This document shows, piece by piece, positions 1-11,861 of a stretch of 64,000 nt of DNA (positions are counted from its first letter, which is position 1; each line of letters begins with the position of its first letter). The DNA is from Cyathus striatus (taxonomy: Eukaryota > Basidiomycota > Agaricomycetes > Agaricales > Nidulariaceae), in NCBI GenBank assembly GCA_025738555.1, contig JAOVFP010000006.1:2728001-2792000 (forward strand), read 5' to 3'. The notes under the pieces are model-generated. The model was not told where the DNA came from. It saw only the letters and a program-made list of their open reading frames with translations, and did not search any database. Made by a program: the position numbers and the translations under genes.

Positions 1-570
1 TAGACTTACCCCCTCCGAGTAGTACATACACAGAGTAGTCGTGACATATGGATTTCCACAACCGACTTAATAAACTAGGATTTTTTTTTTTAAAAAAAAG
101 ATCCACTTACCTTTATACTCTGCAAAATGTTGCAACACATAAAAATAATAACTCGATAGGTTCTATGCATATGTCTGAAGTAAGGTGGAGTGAAGACCAT
201 TAATCAGTGATGAACGTTTGAACTGAGAACAGTACTAACTTGGTACCAACATTGAGTATACTTAAAGTCTTAAACCACCTGAACCATCAGACCCATGAAT
301 CCCAGTGGTATGAAATTTAAGACTATAAATATCAGGCCAGATATACATGTTTATTACCATTCAATTTTCAAATTTTAATGATAAAAACGGTAGCATAGTG
401 AATGGGTTAATATGTTATGATAGTGTGTTGGTATAAGTAAGGCGATGCATTAATGCCTCACTCAGTCCAGTGCATTATATATTGGCCTCTCTGTATATTT
501 TTATATAATGAAGGTGTCTTGTATGAGTAACGAAATAAATATATGAGCTTAAAAGGACTGGAAAGCACAG
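1..570. other. AT-rich sequence without a gene
   Basis: No open frame, RNA gene or repeat that I can support. The final bases (CACAG at 566-570) would serve as the 3' splice site of the exon that follows. No upstream exon was recognised. Confidence 0.4.
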
Positions 571-708
571 CTTTGTTCATACGTTGAATTTGCGCTGGTG
601 GAGTATTTGAAGGTGCAGACGGGGATTGGTGTTCCTGTTTCGGTGTATATCTCCGATTTGCCTTTGCAGGATATTCTTGTGCAGGCTAGGGCGAAATCGG
701 TGGCTTAG
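571..708 (+). pseudogene. C-terminal exon fragment, possible acyl-carrier (PP-binding) domain
   Basis: A 46-codon open stretch runs from a plausible 3' splice site (CACAG ending at 570) to a TAG at 706-708. It reads as ordinary coding sequence with high GC in third positions, unlike its AT-rich surroundings. The peptide begins LCSYVEFALVEYL and continues with TGIGVPVSVYISDLPLQDIL. That pattern resembles the helices that follow the phosphopantetheine serine of carrier domains at the C-terminus of PKS, NRPS or adenylating reductases. The serine itself would lie in the previous exon, which I cannot find upstream. It may be the true end of a gene broken by rearrangement, or a remnant. The family assignment is an inference from a short peptide. 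Confidence 0.35.
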
Positions 709-1751
709 AATGGTATGTCGAACAGTTGAAGTGATTGGTTGGGTTTATTTATCGTATGTAATGTTTTAAGTATGTGTCTTATCAGTACAGTACTTTACGC
801 GAATGTAAGTACTTGGTTGGAGAGATGGACCGCAATATTCACGCCCGTGCGGTGCAGATTGCCTGCGGACATTAGGAAGCCGAGTGGTGTGATCTCGTTC
901 CCAGGATAGGCAGATCAGCCCTCCGGTCTAGTCGCTCATCATGTCAACCAACGCTCAACATGCCAACCAAGTCACAGTGCATCAACTCAGTCAAGTCTCT
1001 ATCATCGTGAAATCCACCACTGGTAGATACTAAAATAGGGATATGTCGGTACCCTTCGTCTGCATTTCACTCAAGTATATATGTACTTACTCATACGTGG
1101 CATTATTAGGTGGTAGACACAATCAAGGCACACAGAAACACGGTCATTCCACAGCATCTCCCCACTTAGCTGGATCATATGGTTGAAAGGCAATGCTGAG
1201 AGGTGAGATACATCGAGGGACTCTCCGAGTGTTTGACTACAAAGATGAGGGCTTGAGGGGTCGAGCCAGAGCATGTTGCTACGCCCAAGGCTCTCAATCC
1301 TTTGCTGTTCCTACACAGGTGTTTTGGGACACCTTTATCTCATTCCATGCTAACAGCCTCAGTGTACACTTTGACAGGGTATCAGAATACCGATTCTATC
1401 ATTGCGCTATGTGACGTCTTTCCAAACAGGATATCAGGTACAGCTATAGTACCACTCACTGCCGAACATCAGGAGTTAGCAATGAGAGGGATGTGTTTGG
1501 CTTGTCATGGTGTAGGAGTACTGATGTAAGTCCCTCTTGCGCGCACTGTGTCCTCTTCTCCCACTAGACCTTTGTATACTCCCCCTTTCCCGTCACTTTC
1601 TTTGATTCTGTTACGTTGCACTTACATGTTGCATTCTGCATTTGTATCATCAGGACAATAGCAATTCCAACCCAAACTTAACCACCTGAAGAAGCATCTC
1701 TCACAATAAGGTTTTTGTTATGTACTGACTACTGGGCTTACAAGAATTCCA
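709..1751. other. Intergenic, no supported gene
   Basis: Short overlapping open frames occur around 1190-1530 in two frames. None has a recognisable domain or consistent splice signals. I see nothing else. Confidence 0.35.
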
Positions 1752-1850
1752 GTTGAGGCTGATTTCTTTCAAGTGAAATCGAGTGATGTTCAAGTTGCAA
1801 TCGAGTAGCATTTGAGTTACACTCAAGTGACAATTCAAGATTCAAGTAAC
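1752..1850. repeat. Array A of the degenerate (T)TCRAGTGACA motif
   Basis: A run of imperfect 10-14-base units of the form TTCAAGTGA, TCGAGTGA and TTGAGTTACA. The same motif recurs at 4425-4630, 6385-6415 and 6610-6668, so this is a dispersed repeat family and not a local expansion. Confidence 0.6.
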
Positions 1851-4019
1851 CAAAAAAAAATAAGTCCATAATAATGCATGTTTAATACATTCTTTTACTC
1901 TACACTACTCTCATATCTCCCCTCTGTCCCGCTCTCCTGCCCACCATTTCCTTCAATGTTCTTGCCTTGTTTAAAATTTCCCATGCATCTTCTCACCTTT
2001 GTCCATGTTTGCATTTGCTGTCATTATCATCCATCAATACCATCAAACTTACTTCCTCAAGGCTGCTGGAGGTATGCCCAGAAACGATGTTGATGTTTCA
2101 CTTATGACCAGATCAAATAGAGATCCATCCAAAATAGGAAATATTTCACATGACCTGACTCAGCAAGACTGAGCCCCCCCCAGTCTTGCCTGGCCTTTCT
2201 GCCAGCTGACCATATTGTTTGGCTGTGTTGGAGATATGTTTGTATGATGATGTGGACAGGAACAGGTGCATTCACTTATTACCACCAGGAGTATGTGATG
2301 ATGCCAACATGTCACATCCAATACTTATCACACTGCTTCTCTTTGTTCACCATCATAATAATCAATAAATCCTATATAAATCAGTGAAAATAGTAGGCTA
2401 TTGGGAAAGATACAGAGTCTATGCTTGGCAGACTCATTTACTTATTCAGGAGTAATGTATAGATCTTCATGTCACTTACTTCCTGTACAGAACTTTAAAT
2501 TTGAAATTACTATCTTATCCATTAATTTAGTAGAGATAATCATATTCCAAATGTTTGTAAGTTTTGAGAGACTTCTGTTTCTTTCTGCCATTCACATTTT
2601 TTTTCTGTTGGAAAAGGTATAAATGGGAGACTGTAGCTCGAAAGACCCCAGTTTCCTCCAGCTGTTGTGGCTGTTCCAATTCTCGAGATATCATGGTTTT
2701 CTACAAACATCTACTACAATTCATTTTTGGTATTGGTTCACACTCTGCAAAATGTAACTGTCTTAACAATCTTCACATAGACTGCAAGTTATATTTAACT
2801 GCACTTTGTTGTAATAACATTGTTGGGTTTGACTTGTCAGGTCCAGGGCATGCCAGTATGAAGAATTTATTTCTAGCAACACAATATACAAGCATGCTAA
2901 CATATTCCCAAGCATTTTCATTCTTTTATTCATACTTTATCACTCATTTTCAATCTGAGAAAATTCTATATTTTATTATAGTCATATACCCACTCCTTCT
3001 TACATTTTACACCAGTAAGGTCACATCTCTGGCTCAATCTAAATTTTTCTAACCTTAGTCTACAGCTTATAAACTCATTATAACTACCCTCAACATTATT
3101 ATAAGCAGATACATTATATTCTACACTGATATGCTCAACTTTTGGCATTGTATTTTGCATTAGCTCAATTTGAGTTTTTAGGCCTATATAGTACATATGA
3201 ATCTTATTTTTGACATTTCTCACCCACTGCTATTTGCTACAGCCTATTGGAATACATTTACAAGTATCCAATAACTTCCCGGTGCGTTCTAGTACAACCA
3301 TCCAAGCTTGTGTTATTGGTATGTGTTAATCTTACAGTATCATTATAGGGAGAGGAAAAGTAACCTATGGATTTATGGGCTATGATCTCACCCTATATTA
3401 CATAGTAAGTTTAAATAACTGTAGCAATATCTGATTTCTAACATACTCAGCCAGGATGAGCTGAGGGAACAGCACTAGGAAGCTTAGAGTCCCAATATCT
3501 CATAGGTTGTGACTGAGAGGATGGTTCTAGAGGGCTGTGCACATGAGCAGCACCAGATGTAGGAGTGCGAGGAGGATAGAAAGATGGAATACATGTGTAT
3601 ATAGCACTGATGATATAATACACATCCAGTTGCAAGCAGAGATGTTAAAGCTAATGTCAAATAAAAGCAACATGTAAGTAAACACAGCGGCTCCATCAGT
3701 GCTTGGTGCTGTCACTGTAAGCAATATGAAACTCACCTACAATCAGCCCCTGATCGGAAACATTGACACTGTTTCTCATATACACTCAGGCCACTGCACA
3801 TATTGATGGGTGATGTGTTGATGGGCACCCTTCATCATCATCATGCTCAACAGTGAGTAAGTAATTTCGCATTTTTTCACTCAATATTTACTATTTTCTC
3901 CTGAATCTTTTTGTAACATCTTTTACATATTCTTCTTTATATAGTAGACTGTGTTAAATGACTATAAACTTAAGGGAAAGTCCAATAAATAAATAATATG
4001 TGCATGGGAAAATGAAAGT
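1851..4019. other. AT-rich intergenic DNA, no supported gene
   Basis: The longest open frame (2564-3052, plus strand, 162 codons) is phenylalanine- and serine-rich low-complexity reading with no domain. Other frames here are similar. Probably decayed repeat sequence; I see no element ends. Confidence 0.3.
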
Positions 4020-4385
4020 GGGGGGTGGGGAATGATGAATTGATGAAATGATGAAGCATGGGGAAATCATAGGTGACAGCAGGCAACACTAAAATGCATG
4101 GGAAATGTTGAGGACGAGTATTTAATGAAGGAAATACTGTGGGAATTTTTGAGAAGGGCAGGCAGCAGTGAGGGGAGCTGAATATAATAAACAGAGGTGT
4201 GGGAAATGATGAGCAGGAAGGTTGTCATGCAGCGCATGGATAAGTGGAGACGTGAGAAACAATGAGTGGGAAGGTTAACATCCATCACAAATGATAAGTG
4301 GAGGCATGGGAAACAATGAGTGGGACATTACTGAACATAGCTGATAAGCGGAGGTGCGGGAAATTTTGAGCGGGAGGGCGGATGA
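4020..4385. repeat. Degenerate tandem repeat, unit about 60-65 bp
   Basis: Four to five copies of a unit containing GATAAGTGGAGG, then CATGGGAAA, then CAATGAGTGGGA. The clearest copies lie at about 4195-4380. Copies differ by substitutions and small indels. No coding sequence is visible. Confidence 0.6.
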
Positions 4386-4424
4386 GAGTGAAGTACACAA
4401 GAAGTACAATTAAATTTAAATTTA

Positions 4425-4630
4425 AGTGAGTTAAGCAAACAAATTCAAGAGACAGTCCAGAAATTCAAGTGACACATTCGAGTGAAAATTCAAGTAACAT
4501 TCAAGTTGCATTTGAGTAGTATTCGAGTGACATTTTATTCAAGTGACAACAATTTTACTCGAGTGAAAATTCAAGTAGCACTCAAGTAGCACTCGAGTAG
4601 CACTCGAGTAACAATCGAGTGACAATTACC
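4425..4630. repeat. Array B of the TTCRAGTGACA motif
   Basis: The densest array of this family, about 15 imperfect units alternating CAAGT and CGAGT cores (for example CACTCGAGTAGCACTCGAGT at about 4582-4605). It ends abruptly at CTTGCTTGCCAAGG. Confidence 0.7.
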
Positions 4631-4774
4631 TTGCTTGCCAAGGTATCTCCCAGGTGAAAATGGGTTCCACTTTTCGTCATTCACGTGATTTATCTCACAG
4701 TCACATGTGCACCTCGTTCTTGCTCCTGCTCTCTGAGTCTCTCTCCCTCTCTCTCTCTCTCTTGGCATCTATCC

Positions 4775-5005
4775 CAGCATATTTGGCTTGGGCTCAAAGG
4801 TCCCAACTGGCGATGGTGTGTATGTCTTGGATGATGACTGTGGTGGGCGCGTATTTGGCTCGGGTGGTTCCAACTGGTGATGGTGGGTAGGTCTTGGATG
4901 ACCGTGGTGGGTGCATATTTGGCTCCGGTGTGTATTTGGCTCAGGCTCGAAAGTCTCAACTGACGATGGCAGGTAGGTGTCGGATGACTGTGGTGGGTCT
5001 GACCA
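4775..5005. repeat. Three-copy tandem repeat, unit about 75-90 bp
   Basis: Each copy contains TATTTGGCTCGGG, a segment like CCAACTGGCGATGGTG, then TCTTGGATGACTGTGGTGGG. Open frames in both directions across it read as repeats of this unit and are not taken as genes. Confidence 0.65.
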
Positions 5006-5144
5006 GAGGGATAATTCTGAAAGCAACTGTCTGCTTAGAGTGGAGGGTGGAGATGCCCAGAGAACTTTCGGAAGTCCCTGTCACACTGTCCTCTCCACAT
5101 CTTTTTCCCCCCCCTCCCTCTCTGTCAGCACCTTGCATGGTATT

Positions 5145-5885
5145 CTCTCCCTCTCTCATCATTGTTGTTGTCATTGGCACATCCATTTTCACCCTGCCCC
5201 TACTCTCATCAATGTTGTTTGGTCTGCCGTTTTTCTAATGGAATGTGAGCACTCTTCCTCTCCTGTTATCATTGTGCTGTTCCCATCTCGCAGTGTCCCC
5301 ATCGCAGTCCCACCCTCTCTCATCATTGTGGTTGGTGTTCGTTTTCACCCTGCTCTCTCATCATCATCATTGGCGCATCCATTTTCACCCAGCCCCCTAC
5401 TCTCATCAATGTAGTTCCATTTTATTTATAGAATGTGAGTCCTCCATCTTGCACTGTCCCCATTGCTATCCCGCTTCCCCAGCAGCATGAGCCTGCCCAC
5501 TATGCTGCACTCTTTGACGCTTTGGCATCTCGATGGCCGATGGGCTGATGTTGCTGTATGCCCACATCCTTCGAAGGCCTGAGTCAATGCTTCTGCCCTG
5601 CTTGCTACTCATTATCAAAGATATGGCAACAGCCGTGGCCTCTCTCCTTTGCCCCCATCCCTCACCAGTCTGTCTCAGGGGCCAAAGTTGCTATATGCCC
5701 ACCTCCTTCAATGTCCAAATGACTCAATGTGCATCACTCCTTCTGCCCTACTTGCTACTCATCCTGAAGTTGCTATGTGCCCACCTACGCCACCTATGCT
5801 AACCTCCCCAGCCTATGCCCACCTCCTTCAATGTCCAAATGACTTGACGTGCATCACTCCTTCTGCCCTGCTCGCTACTCATCAT
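5145..5885. repeat. Two pairs of direct repeats in a pyrimidine-rich tract
   Basis: One pair (about 5155-5240 and 5320-5430) shares CATCCATTTTCACCC and CTACTCTCATCAATGT. A second pair (about 5690-5765 and 5815-5885) shares GCCCACCTCCTTCAATGTCC followed by AAATGACT. Both look like old tandem duplications. The strand is rich in C and T and gives spurious open frames. Confidence 0.55.
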
Positions 5886-6384
5886 TGATGATATGATATG
5901 ACAATGGCCACATTCTCTCTCTCTCTCCTGCCTCTATTCCATATTCCAATACTTAATTTATCTCGCATATTAAAGCTCAAATGTTACAGAAAAGTAAGGA
6001 TATCAGTTGTATAATTTACTATAAAATAGAGCAATGTACAATTGTATGTGTTACTAGTAGTCTTCGTCATTTATCTTATTTGCCAATGTCTCCAAGGTAT
6101 CAACAATCGTGCGCTTCTTGCTGATGCCAGTAACCTTGCTTGTATTTTCTATTTTGCACATTTACTTGCAATTCTACTCCCTCCTGGTAATAAAATAACA
6201 CCTCGCAAAGTAAATGTCCTAGATAAGCTAGACCCACTTGTCCCATTACGGTTAAACAGACATCGCCGCACTGCTTACTAACTTTCCTTGTTCCTTAACT
6301 TCTTACCTTATTATTATTTATTTTTCTTTTATTTTTCCCTGGTGAGCAAGGTTTCTGTCGACGTAGTCGACCATTCCAAGTTCA
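5886..6384. other. Intergenic, one unrecognised short open frame
   Basis: An open frame at 6042-6281 (plus strand, 79 codons) starts with a hydrophobic stretch and ends in a basic tail. I do not recognise it and see no splice context. It could be a remnant. Confidence 0.2.
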
Positions 6385-6668
6385 ATATTCGAGTGAAATT
6401 CGAGTGACATTTGAGTGACATATGTAACAGTGAGAAAAATATTATACCATTACTAGCTCATTCATTGCGCTTTTTACTCTATTTTTTCAGTTTAATACAT
6501 TGTTTATTAGGTACATAATAGTAAGATAACAATTTATCGACTAGAATAGCAAACAAGTACATAAATCATGTAATTTGACCACTGAAATTAAGCAAGATAT
6601 TTAAGCGAGCAAAAATCGAGTGACACTTCGAGTGACAATTCAAGTGACATTCGAGTGACACTCGACTG
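6385..6668. repeat. Arrays C and D of the TTCRAGTGACA motif
   Basis: Two short clusters (about 6385-6415 and 6610-6668) of the unit described at 1752 and 4425, for example CATTCGAGTGACACTCGACT at the right end. They flank about 190 bp of AT-rich sequence. Confidence 0.6.
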
Positions 6669-6739
6669 GATTTCCTGTAGGCCCCTAACTACTTTCCAGC
6701 ACATATCTCCACACCTCTCCAAACCGCAAATGGTTTACC

Positions 6740-6900
6740 AACTCAGAAAATTTCGAATGCTCATGTGCAGCAAAATGCAACAGAAATATCATGCACCCTG
6801 AGGTATGTCCCTCCCGCCGGAATCGAACACAGCATATGTAGCTAATGGCTAGCCATGTCGTCGCTGACATCTGCGTTAGAAGGAACTTGGTTACCTACTA
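6740..6900 (-). repeat. tRNA-derived SINE-like repeat, copy 1
   Basis: Read on the minus strand, the right end (about 6885) has an A-box-like TCTAACGCAGATGTCAG. About 50 bases later comes a B-box-like GTTCGATTCC (plus strand near 6812-6821). Downstream sequence including GCAGCAAAATGCAAC is shared with copy 2 at 7290-7445. The order A box, B box, shared unrelated tail is that of a tRNA-derived SINE. No foldable complete tRNA is present. Confidence 0.5.
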
Positions 6901-7274
6901 GTGAGATGCGTACATATGTATTACACGAGTGTGTACCTCTGGAGTCGCTTAGGCTCTTCTCGTTGCCTCTGTCAACTCTCTTCATGAAGACGAGGCAGGC
7001 CTTCGATGAAACTACTGCGGCTGTTCATCATGCCATGAGCGGAGGCTTCTGAATCCACTTCACAGCACTGAAGAGAACGCTTCAATTATGAACATGGAGA
7101 TTGAGGCCTGAGGGTGTGGTGAGGCAATCACGGTACGGTGAATGCGAAGCTGGGCCCCAATTGTGGACATGTGGACGACAGTGCAAGCTCTGTGATAGAT
7201 CCCAGACGTGCGTGATATCTTACAATATCTTCATGCTGAAACTAATGCACAGTTTATGCTCCTCCTCACCAGCT

Positions 7275-7445
7275 CATTGGAGATTTCAATTTCAATGTCT
7301 TTGCGCAGCAAAAGCGACACCGTTATTCATTTCGAACACTCCTTCCAGCTTCAAGAATCGAACGCGGCGTAGCGCGTAGCGTTAGTTTTAAGACTAAACA
7401 TGTCGCCACTGCCAGTTGAGTTAGAGGGAACTTGGTTACCCGGTG
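7275..7445 (-). repeat. tRNA-derived SINE-like repeat, copy 2
   Basis: Same organisation as copy 1, about 540 bp away. Minus-strand A-box-like TCTAACTCAACTGGCAG lies near 7419 and B-box-like GTTCGATTC near 7355-7363, with the shared tail containing GCGCAGCAAAAGCGAC. Both copies begin at the same ACCAAGTTCC sequence, which supports a real element end there. No target duplication was recognised. Confidence 0.5.
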
Positions 7446-8114
7446 GTAAGAGCGCCGCTGTCTGCTGTGTATAAGGAACTTGATTTTCTACCATTAATAA
7501 CGCGTACAAGAGTGGATCCATATCTTGTCTACGGGTACCACATCACATTAGGAGATCCAGTGCATGGATTGATAGCAACATTCGTTGTTCAACCTAGGGA
7601 TTGGGAGTTGTTACAACTATGCTTGAGTTCTAATTACATACCCCACTGTTGTAATGAATCGCACTAGTATCATCTACTGCCTATGTAGAGTTGGTGTAGA
7701 GCATAAGTTTTGAATAAGTTCCTATCCAATCTGTTCGGTCCGTAATGAGCCCACGACGATTCATTGACATCGGTCGATATTGATTTATGATATATCATCG
7801 ATATCATCTTTTAGATTGAGACATTTGCTTTGTTCTTCTTTCTCCGAAGCGCAAGGGAGAATTTATCATATCCCACACTGGCATTAATTTACATTTCTTA
7901 TCCTCTCTAAGTATGGTTCGCTATTTAACTCCTCCACCACGCAAGCTATCAACTTAAGCCTGTAATGTATTTAGTGACGCTCGCAGAAAATTCGACATCC
8001 ATCCATATAGGAGACCGCCAGAATTGCCAGTCTATACATTTACATTAAAAGCACTTAAACTAGTAGTTCTGTGAGAGAGTAACGACAGTTTGACTTCTAC
8101 CAAATATTCCATGC
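7446..8114. other. Intergenic; 3' flank of the DUF4436-like gene
   Basis: A 74-codon frame at 7443-7667 is unrecognised. An AT-rich TGATATATCATCGATATCAT palindromic tract lies at about 7786-7808. No RNA gene seen. Confidence 0.3.
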
Positions 8115-9624
8115 TTAAATACTGTCGGTAGGAGAAAGTTTTTCCAAGGCTCTGCGTTCAGCGTGTTCCTCATTCACAACACCTTCAATGTTTTTCGCAA
8201 CTACAAGGAAGGCGAATAAGAATACACCCTTTAAAATGTATGGTAAATTTATTATATATATCAGAAATTTGTTTACTCTCACCGTCAATGTTATTATTGC
8301 CAAGCAAGGGAGAACACCGACAAAGTCTAGCACAAAAATTAACGAAACATGTGTGAATGAAACAAGAAATGGTTCCATACCGATAATAGCACCGAAGCCA
8401 GCTGGAGCCCCAGGCATCGATCCGCGCAAAGAAGTAATAGCAAACAAGGTACCAATAGGAATGACGAACGCTTCTATAGGCTGCTGGTACCCAAACAAGA
8501 CTTTGCAAGCGGACCCAACGAAGATCAATGTAATTATCCCTATGAAAATAAATAACGTGAGTGTAAGATTTACATTTTACTGGAAACGTAACTTACAAAC
8601 ACCAATGATAATGATAAATACATATGATATTACCAACGAATTGCGCGAAAACGTGATAATATCCGCAATTGTTCCATCCGATTCTTCATTGTTTGCTACG
8701 GAGACCGCCGAAAACCCACTAATTTTGTTTCAGGTACTGCCATTAAACGTAGACAATATGTAAAAACATACACGACGATACCAGTGCTTTCATCTCTTTG
8801 CAAATTCACAGTATTGTTGTTTGTGTCAATTCCATAAGCGAAGACATATGCTTGATACCTATTTCAAATATAATATTAATGCGTGGTATACTATAAGGCC
8901 AATATTTACAATACTTACGAGTCGAAAGGATAGTTTTGCAAACTAGCATCCCCCGACGGTTTCGTTAGTGCTTTCGAAAACAATGCGGATGTTGTCCTAA
9001 AGATAGCCGACTTAGAGAATGGGTTGAAGTAATTTTCCGGCATCCAAGTAAATATAGGGACACTTGGGACATCGTTATCTAACTTCTTGTCCCAGTCATC
9101 GCCATTTAAACGAAGCAGATTTCTGTTCCAGTAAGCGAATAATCAAAATATACTGTGCAATTAACTACTCACGTATCGAACGTAATATTTACAGCTGTAC
9201 AATCGTCAGGTATCACTTGTGGTGGACTGCTAAAATCTGGAATTATGCCATCCGGCCCGAAGCAGGTGTCGCCGACAATGTACCAGTTCATGACCATGTT
9301 TGATGCAATGGGGTCCAAAGAAATTAGTTCAGATAGAAGGAAGACCTGTACAACGTCAGCGCTCAGCCTTGAACCGATGTTGAACCAGCGGTCAGTTTTA
9401 CTTACAGTTCTCCTGCTAGCATCGTTGGCGTTGATACTATCTGTAGCTTTAAAATTGCGAACGCGAAGGAAAAATCCAATGAGGACGCCGCATATAATGC
9501 AAATAATGGAGATAAGCATGAAGGTCACAACACAAGCTAAGTTCCTATGACGAGCCATTTTAATGATAGCACGATTGTTGGATTCCTTGTTTGGATCCCC
9601 AGCTAACAAGTTGCGAAAAATCAT
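8115..9624 (-). CDS. Multi-pass membrane protein, DUF4436-like
   Basis: The coding strand is minus, with ATG at 9624. Exons that keep phase are 9624-9173, 9122-8919 and 8858 to about 8776; further exons run to a TAA at 8115. Introns are 50-60 bases with GTGAGT, GTAAGT or GTATGT donors. The protein has an N-terminal membrane anchor (SIICIICGVLIGFFL), then an exposed domain with VMNWYIVGD, a split FDTNLLR and LQNYPFDSY. Two to three C-terminal membrane segments follow, separated by SLRGSMPGAPAGFG. These are the hallmarks I associate with fungal DUF4436 proteins, whose function is unknown. The start is chosen because the duplicate at 11641 shares the MIFRNLLA beginning but lacks the downstream methionine. 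The gene appears intact. Confidence 0.72.
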
Positions 9625-10734
9625 AGCGAAATATTGAGGAAAAGACCGACAATTTACAAGAAGCGAGAAGGGAAACGGGAGAAGGGAGAAGGGAAAAAGG
9701 ATCGGATATGAGTACATACACTCCTTGAACAATTTAAAAGACAAGAGCGCTAGTTTTCATATCAACTTCCGGTTGTCGGATCGCGCTCATGTCTGCAAGT
9801 AGCTTCGACATATGTCGTTTAACATTCTGTGGAATGGAATCCGTTATTCTTAGAATCTATCAGGTTTTGACAATCTCTTGATGCCGATGTTGTATTACCG
9901 GTCTTCGTACCTAGTCCAATACAAAATTTCACGTAGAATCACATAATTGGGAATGCGGCGCACAGTATTTTTAGACCTGTACATATCAAATGTTCCTTTA
10001 TTACGCCCAAAAGGAATAGGAACGCAGTAACCTACATACCTGCGTGGGCGTGGTACATTGTATTTCAAGGGCAGGGCCGTATCTCGTACCCAGAACAACG
10101 CAAATCTATGTCTCGTTTGTACTCACATTGTCACTTTGGGATTTGATAAAAACTTCGGTGGTATGGTACCACCATGACACCGTTCCCTAGTCCCGATTTT
10201 CATGGAGTACTGATTAGTACTGTACGGTTACGTGCATACCTTAATTATGCAACAGAATCAACCAATGCGTCGAAGCTGTATAAAGTTGGTATGATTGTTG
10301 GCGTAGAGATAGATAGATACCCGCTTTCAATCCGGTGAGTCGGAGTCATAAAAAAACTAGTGGAAAATGGATACTCGCCTTTTTTGGTCAAAAGTATCTT
10401 CAATTACACAAACTCCACTGGGAAGCAGTGGCGACGACAAGATTGTAAGTTGATCCATTATACCACGTAGCGAGTACTAGTCGTGAGTGAGTCTTTAAGT
10501 TTGGGTAGTCTAGTCTACTGTCTTGGTCTAGTCGGGACTCAGGGGTCCGTGCGTGCCTTGAAAATTGAAAATTGGTCACGCGCACGTGTAGTGGTGTAAG
10601 CGCTCCCAACAAGCACCAACCCTCCCGTCCCTCCCCACCCTAGTCTCCTTGATTGATTGTCCTGTCGGCCTTTGTCCTCCTCCGAACCTCCTTTCCTCAC
10701 ATCAAAACTCAGTCCATTGTTCCGCATACACGTT
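9625..10734. other. Upstream region of the DUF4436-like gene
   Basis: Parts of 9840-10100 resemble 12230-12360, so the duplication that made the pseudogene at 10735 also included promoter sequence (shared CTCTTGATRCCGATGTT and ACCTGTACATA). The short frames on either strand are not supported as genes. Confidence 0.4.
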
Positions 10735-11641
10735 ATTGACACCTTGTGTTATAGAGACCACGGAATATCTACTAGTTTCGGTGTCAGCTATCGTTGACAA
10801 AAGCAAAAGTTACATAAAAACATACACAGCAATGCTAGTGCTCTGGTCCCTCCTTAAATTCACGGAATTATTGTTACTGTCGATTCCAAAAGCACTAATA
10901 ATGGCTTCGTAACTATTTCAAATGAAATCTTTACTGAATGCCATACTCTATGGCCTCGAAGTACAGTGCTCATGAGTCAAGGGGGTAGTTTTGCAAACTA
11001 GCATCCCCCGGGGATTTCGGCGGTGATTTCGAGAGAAGTGGAGATGTTGTCCTAAAAATGGCTAACTTTGAGAACCTGTTGAAATGAATTTGGGGATCCC
11101 AGGTAAATATAGGAACACTTGAGGTTTCAAAGCTTCATTATCAAGCTTCTTGTCCCAATCATCCCCATTTAAACGAAGAAGACCCCTGTTACAGTAAGTC
11201 GAGATTCGAATCATACCGTGAAATTAAATACTCATGCGTCGAATGAAATATTTACAGCTGTACAACTGCCTGGTACCATTTCCGGTGCATTACCAAAATC
11301 CAGTATATCGCCATCTGGTCTGAAATAGGTGTCGCCCACAACATACCAGTTCATGACCATTTTTGATGCAACGGGATCCAGAGAGATCAATTTTGAAAGA
11401 AGAGAAACCTGCTCAGTATAGTACGTACCGTCCTCGTGGTATCATTAACATTTATAATATCAACAGCGTTCAAATTGTGAGCACGAAGGAAATATCCAAT
11501 GGCGACACTACAAACAATGCAAATGATGGAGATGATTATGAAGGTCACCATGCAGGCTACATTCCTATGGCGGGGTGTTTTAATGATTCCACAATTGTTT
11601 ATCTCCCTGTGAGAATCAGCCAACAGGTTGCGGAAGATCAT
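10735..11641 (-). pseudogene. Broken duplicate of the DUF4436-like gene
   Basis: The first 84 codons (11641-11387) match the intact gene: MIFRNLLA, PRHRN, a hydrophobic anchor, then VNDTTRT. Exon 1 then lacks about 65 bases around the segment corresponding to SRLSADVVQ. Later exons are recognisable on the minus strand (LDPVASKMVMNWY near 11370-11330, SLQNYP near 11000, FGIDSNNNS near 10890). Homology fades near 10735, so the last membrane segments are missing. It lies head to tail with the intact gene, consistent with an unequal tandem duplication followed by decay. Confidence 0.75.
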
Positions 11642-11861
11642 AGTGAAATATAAAAACGATAAAGGCTTTTAAGTCAAAGAAAAGTGAGTTGGGTGAACAC
11701 AATGGGGAACACATAGTGCACCCGTTGCACATTTAAATGTCAATGCACAGCCCTTTCTTTGCCAGCGGTGATTATGCCATGCTCATGTGTGCGGGTACTT
11801 TCGGTATACTTATGGACTGGATTCAGCTAGTTCTCGAGAATCAATCAACATTGACACAGTG

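Noticed and set aside
2564..3052. 162-codon open frame on the plus strand
   Set aside because: AT-rich low-complexity reading with overlapping frames on both strands, no domain and no conserved splice context.
1752..6668. CRISPR-like array
   Set aside because: Units are degenerate, spacing is irregular, there are no unique spacers and the organism is eukaryotic.
8188..8763. 191-codon plus-strand frame
   Set aside because: It is the antisense shadow of the exons of the DUF4436-like gene and spans their introns.
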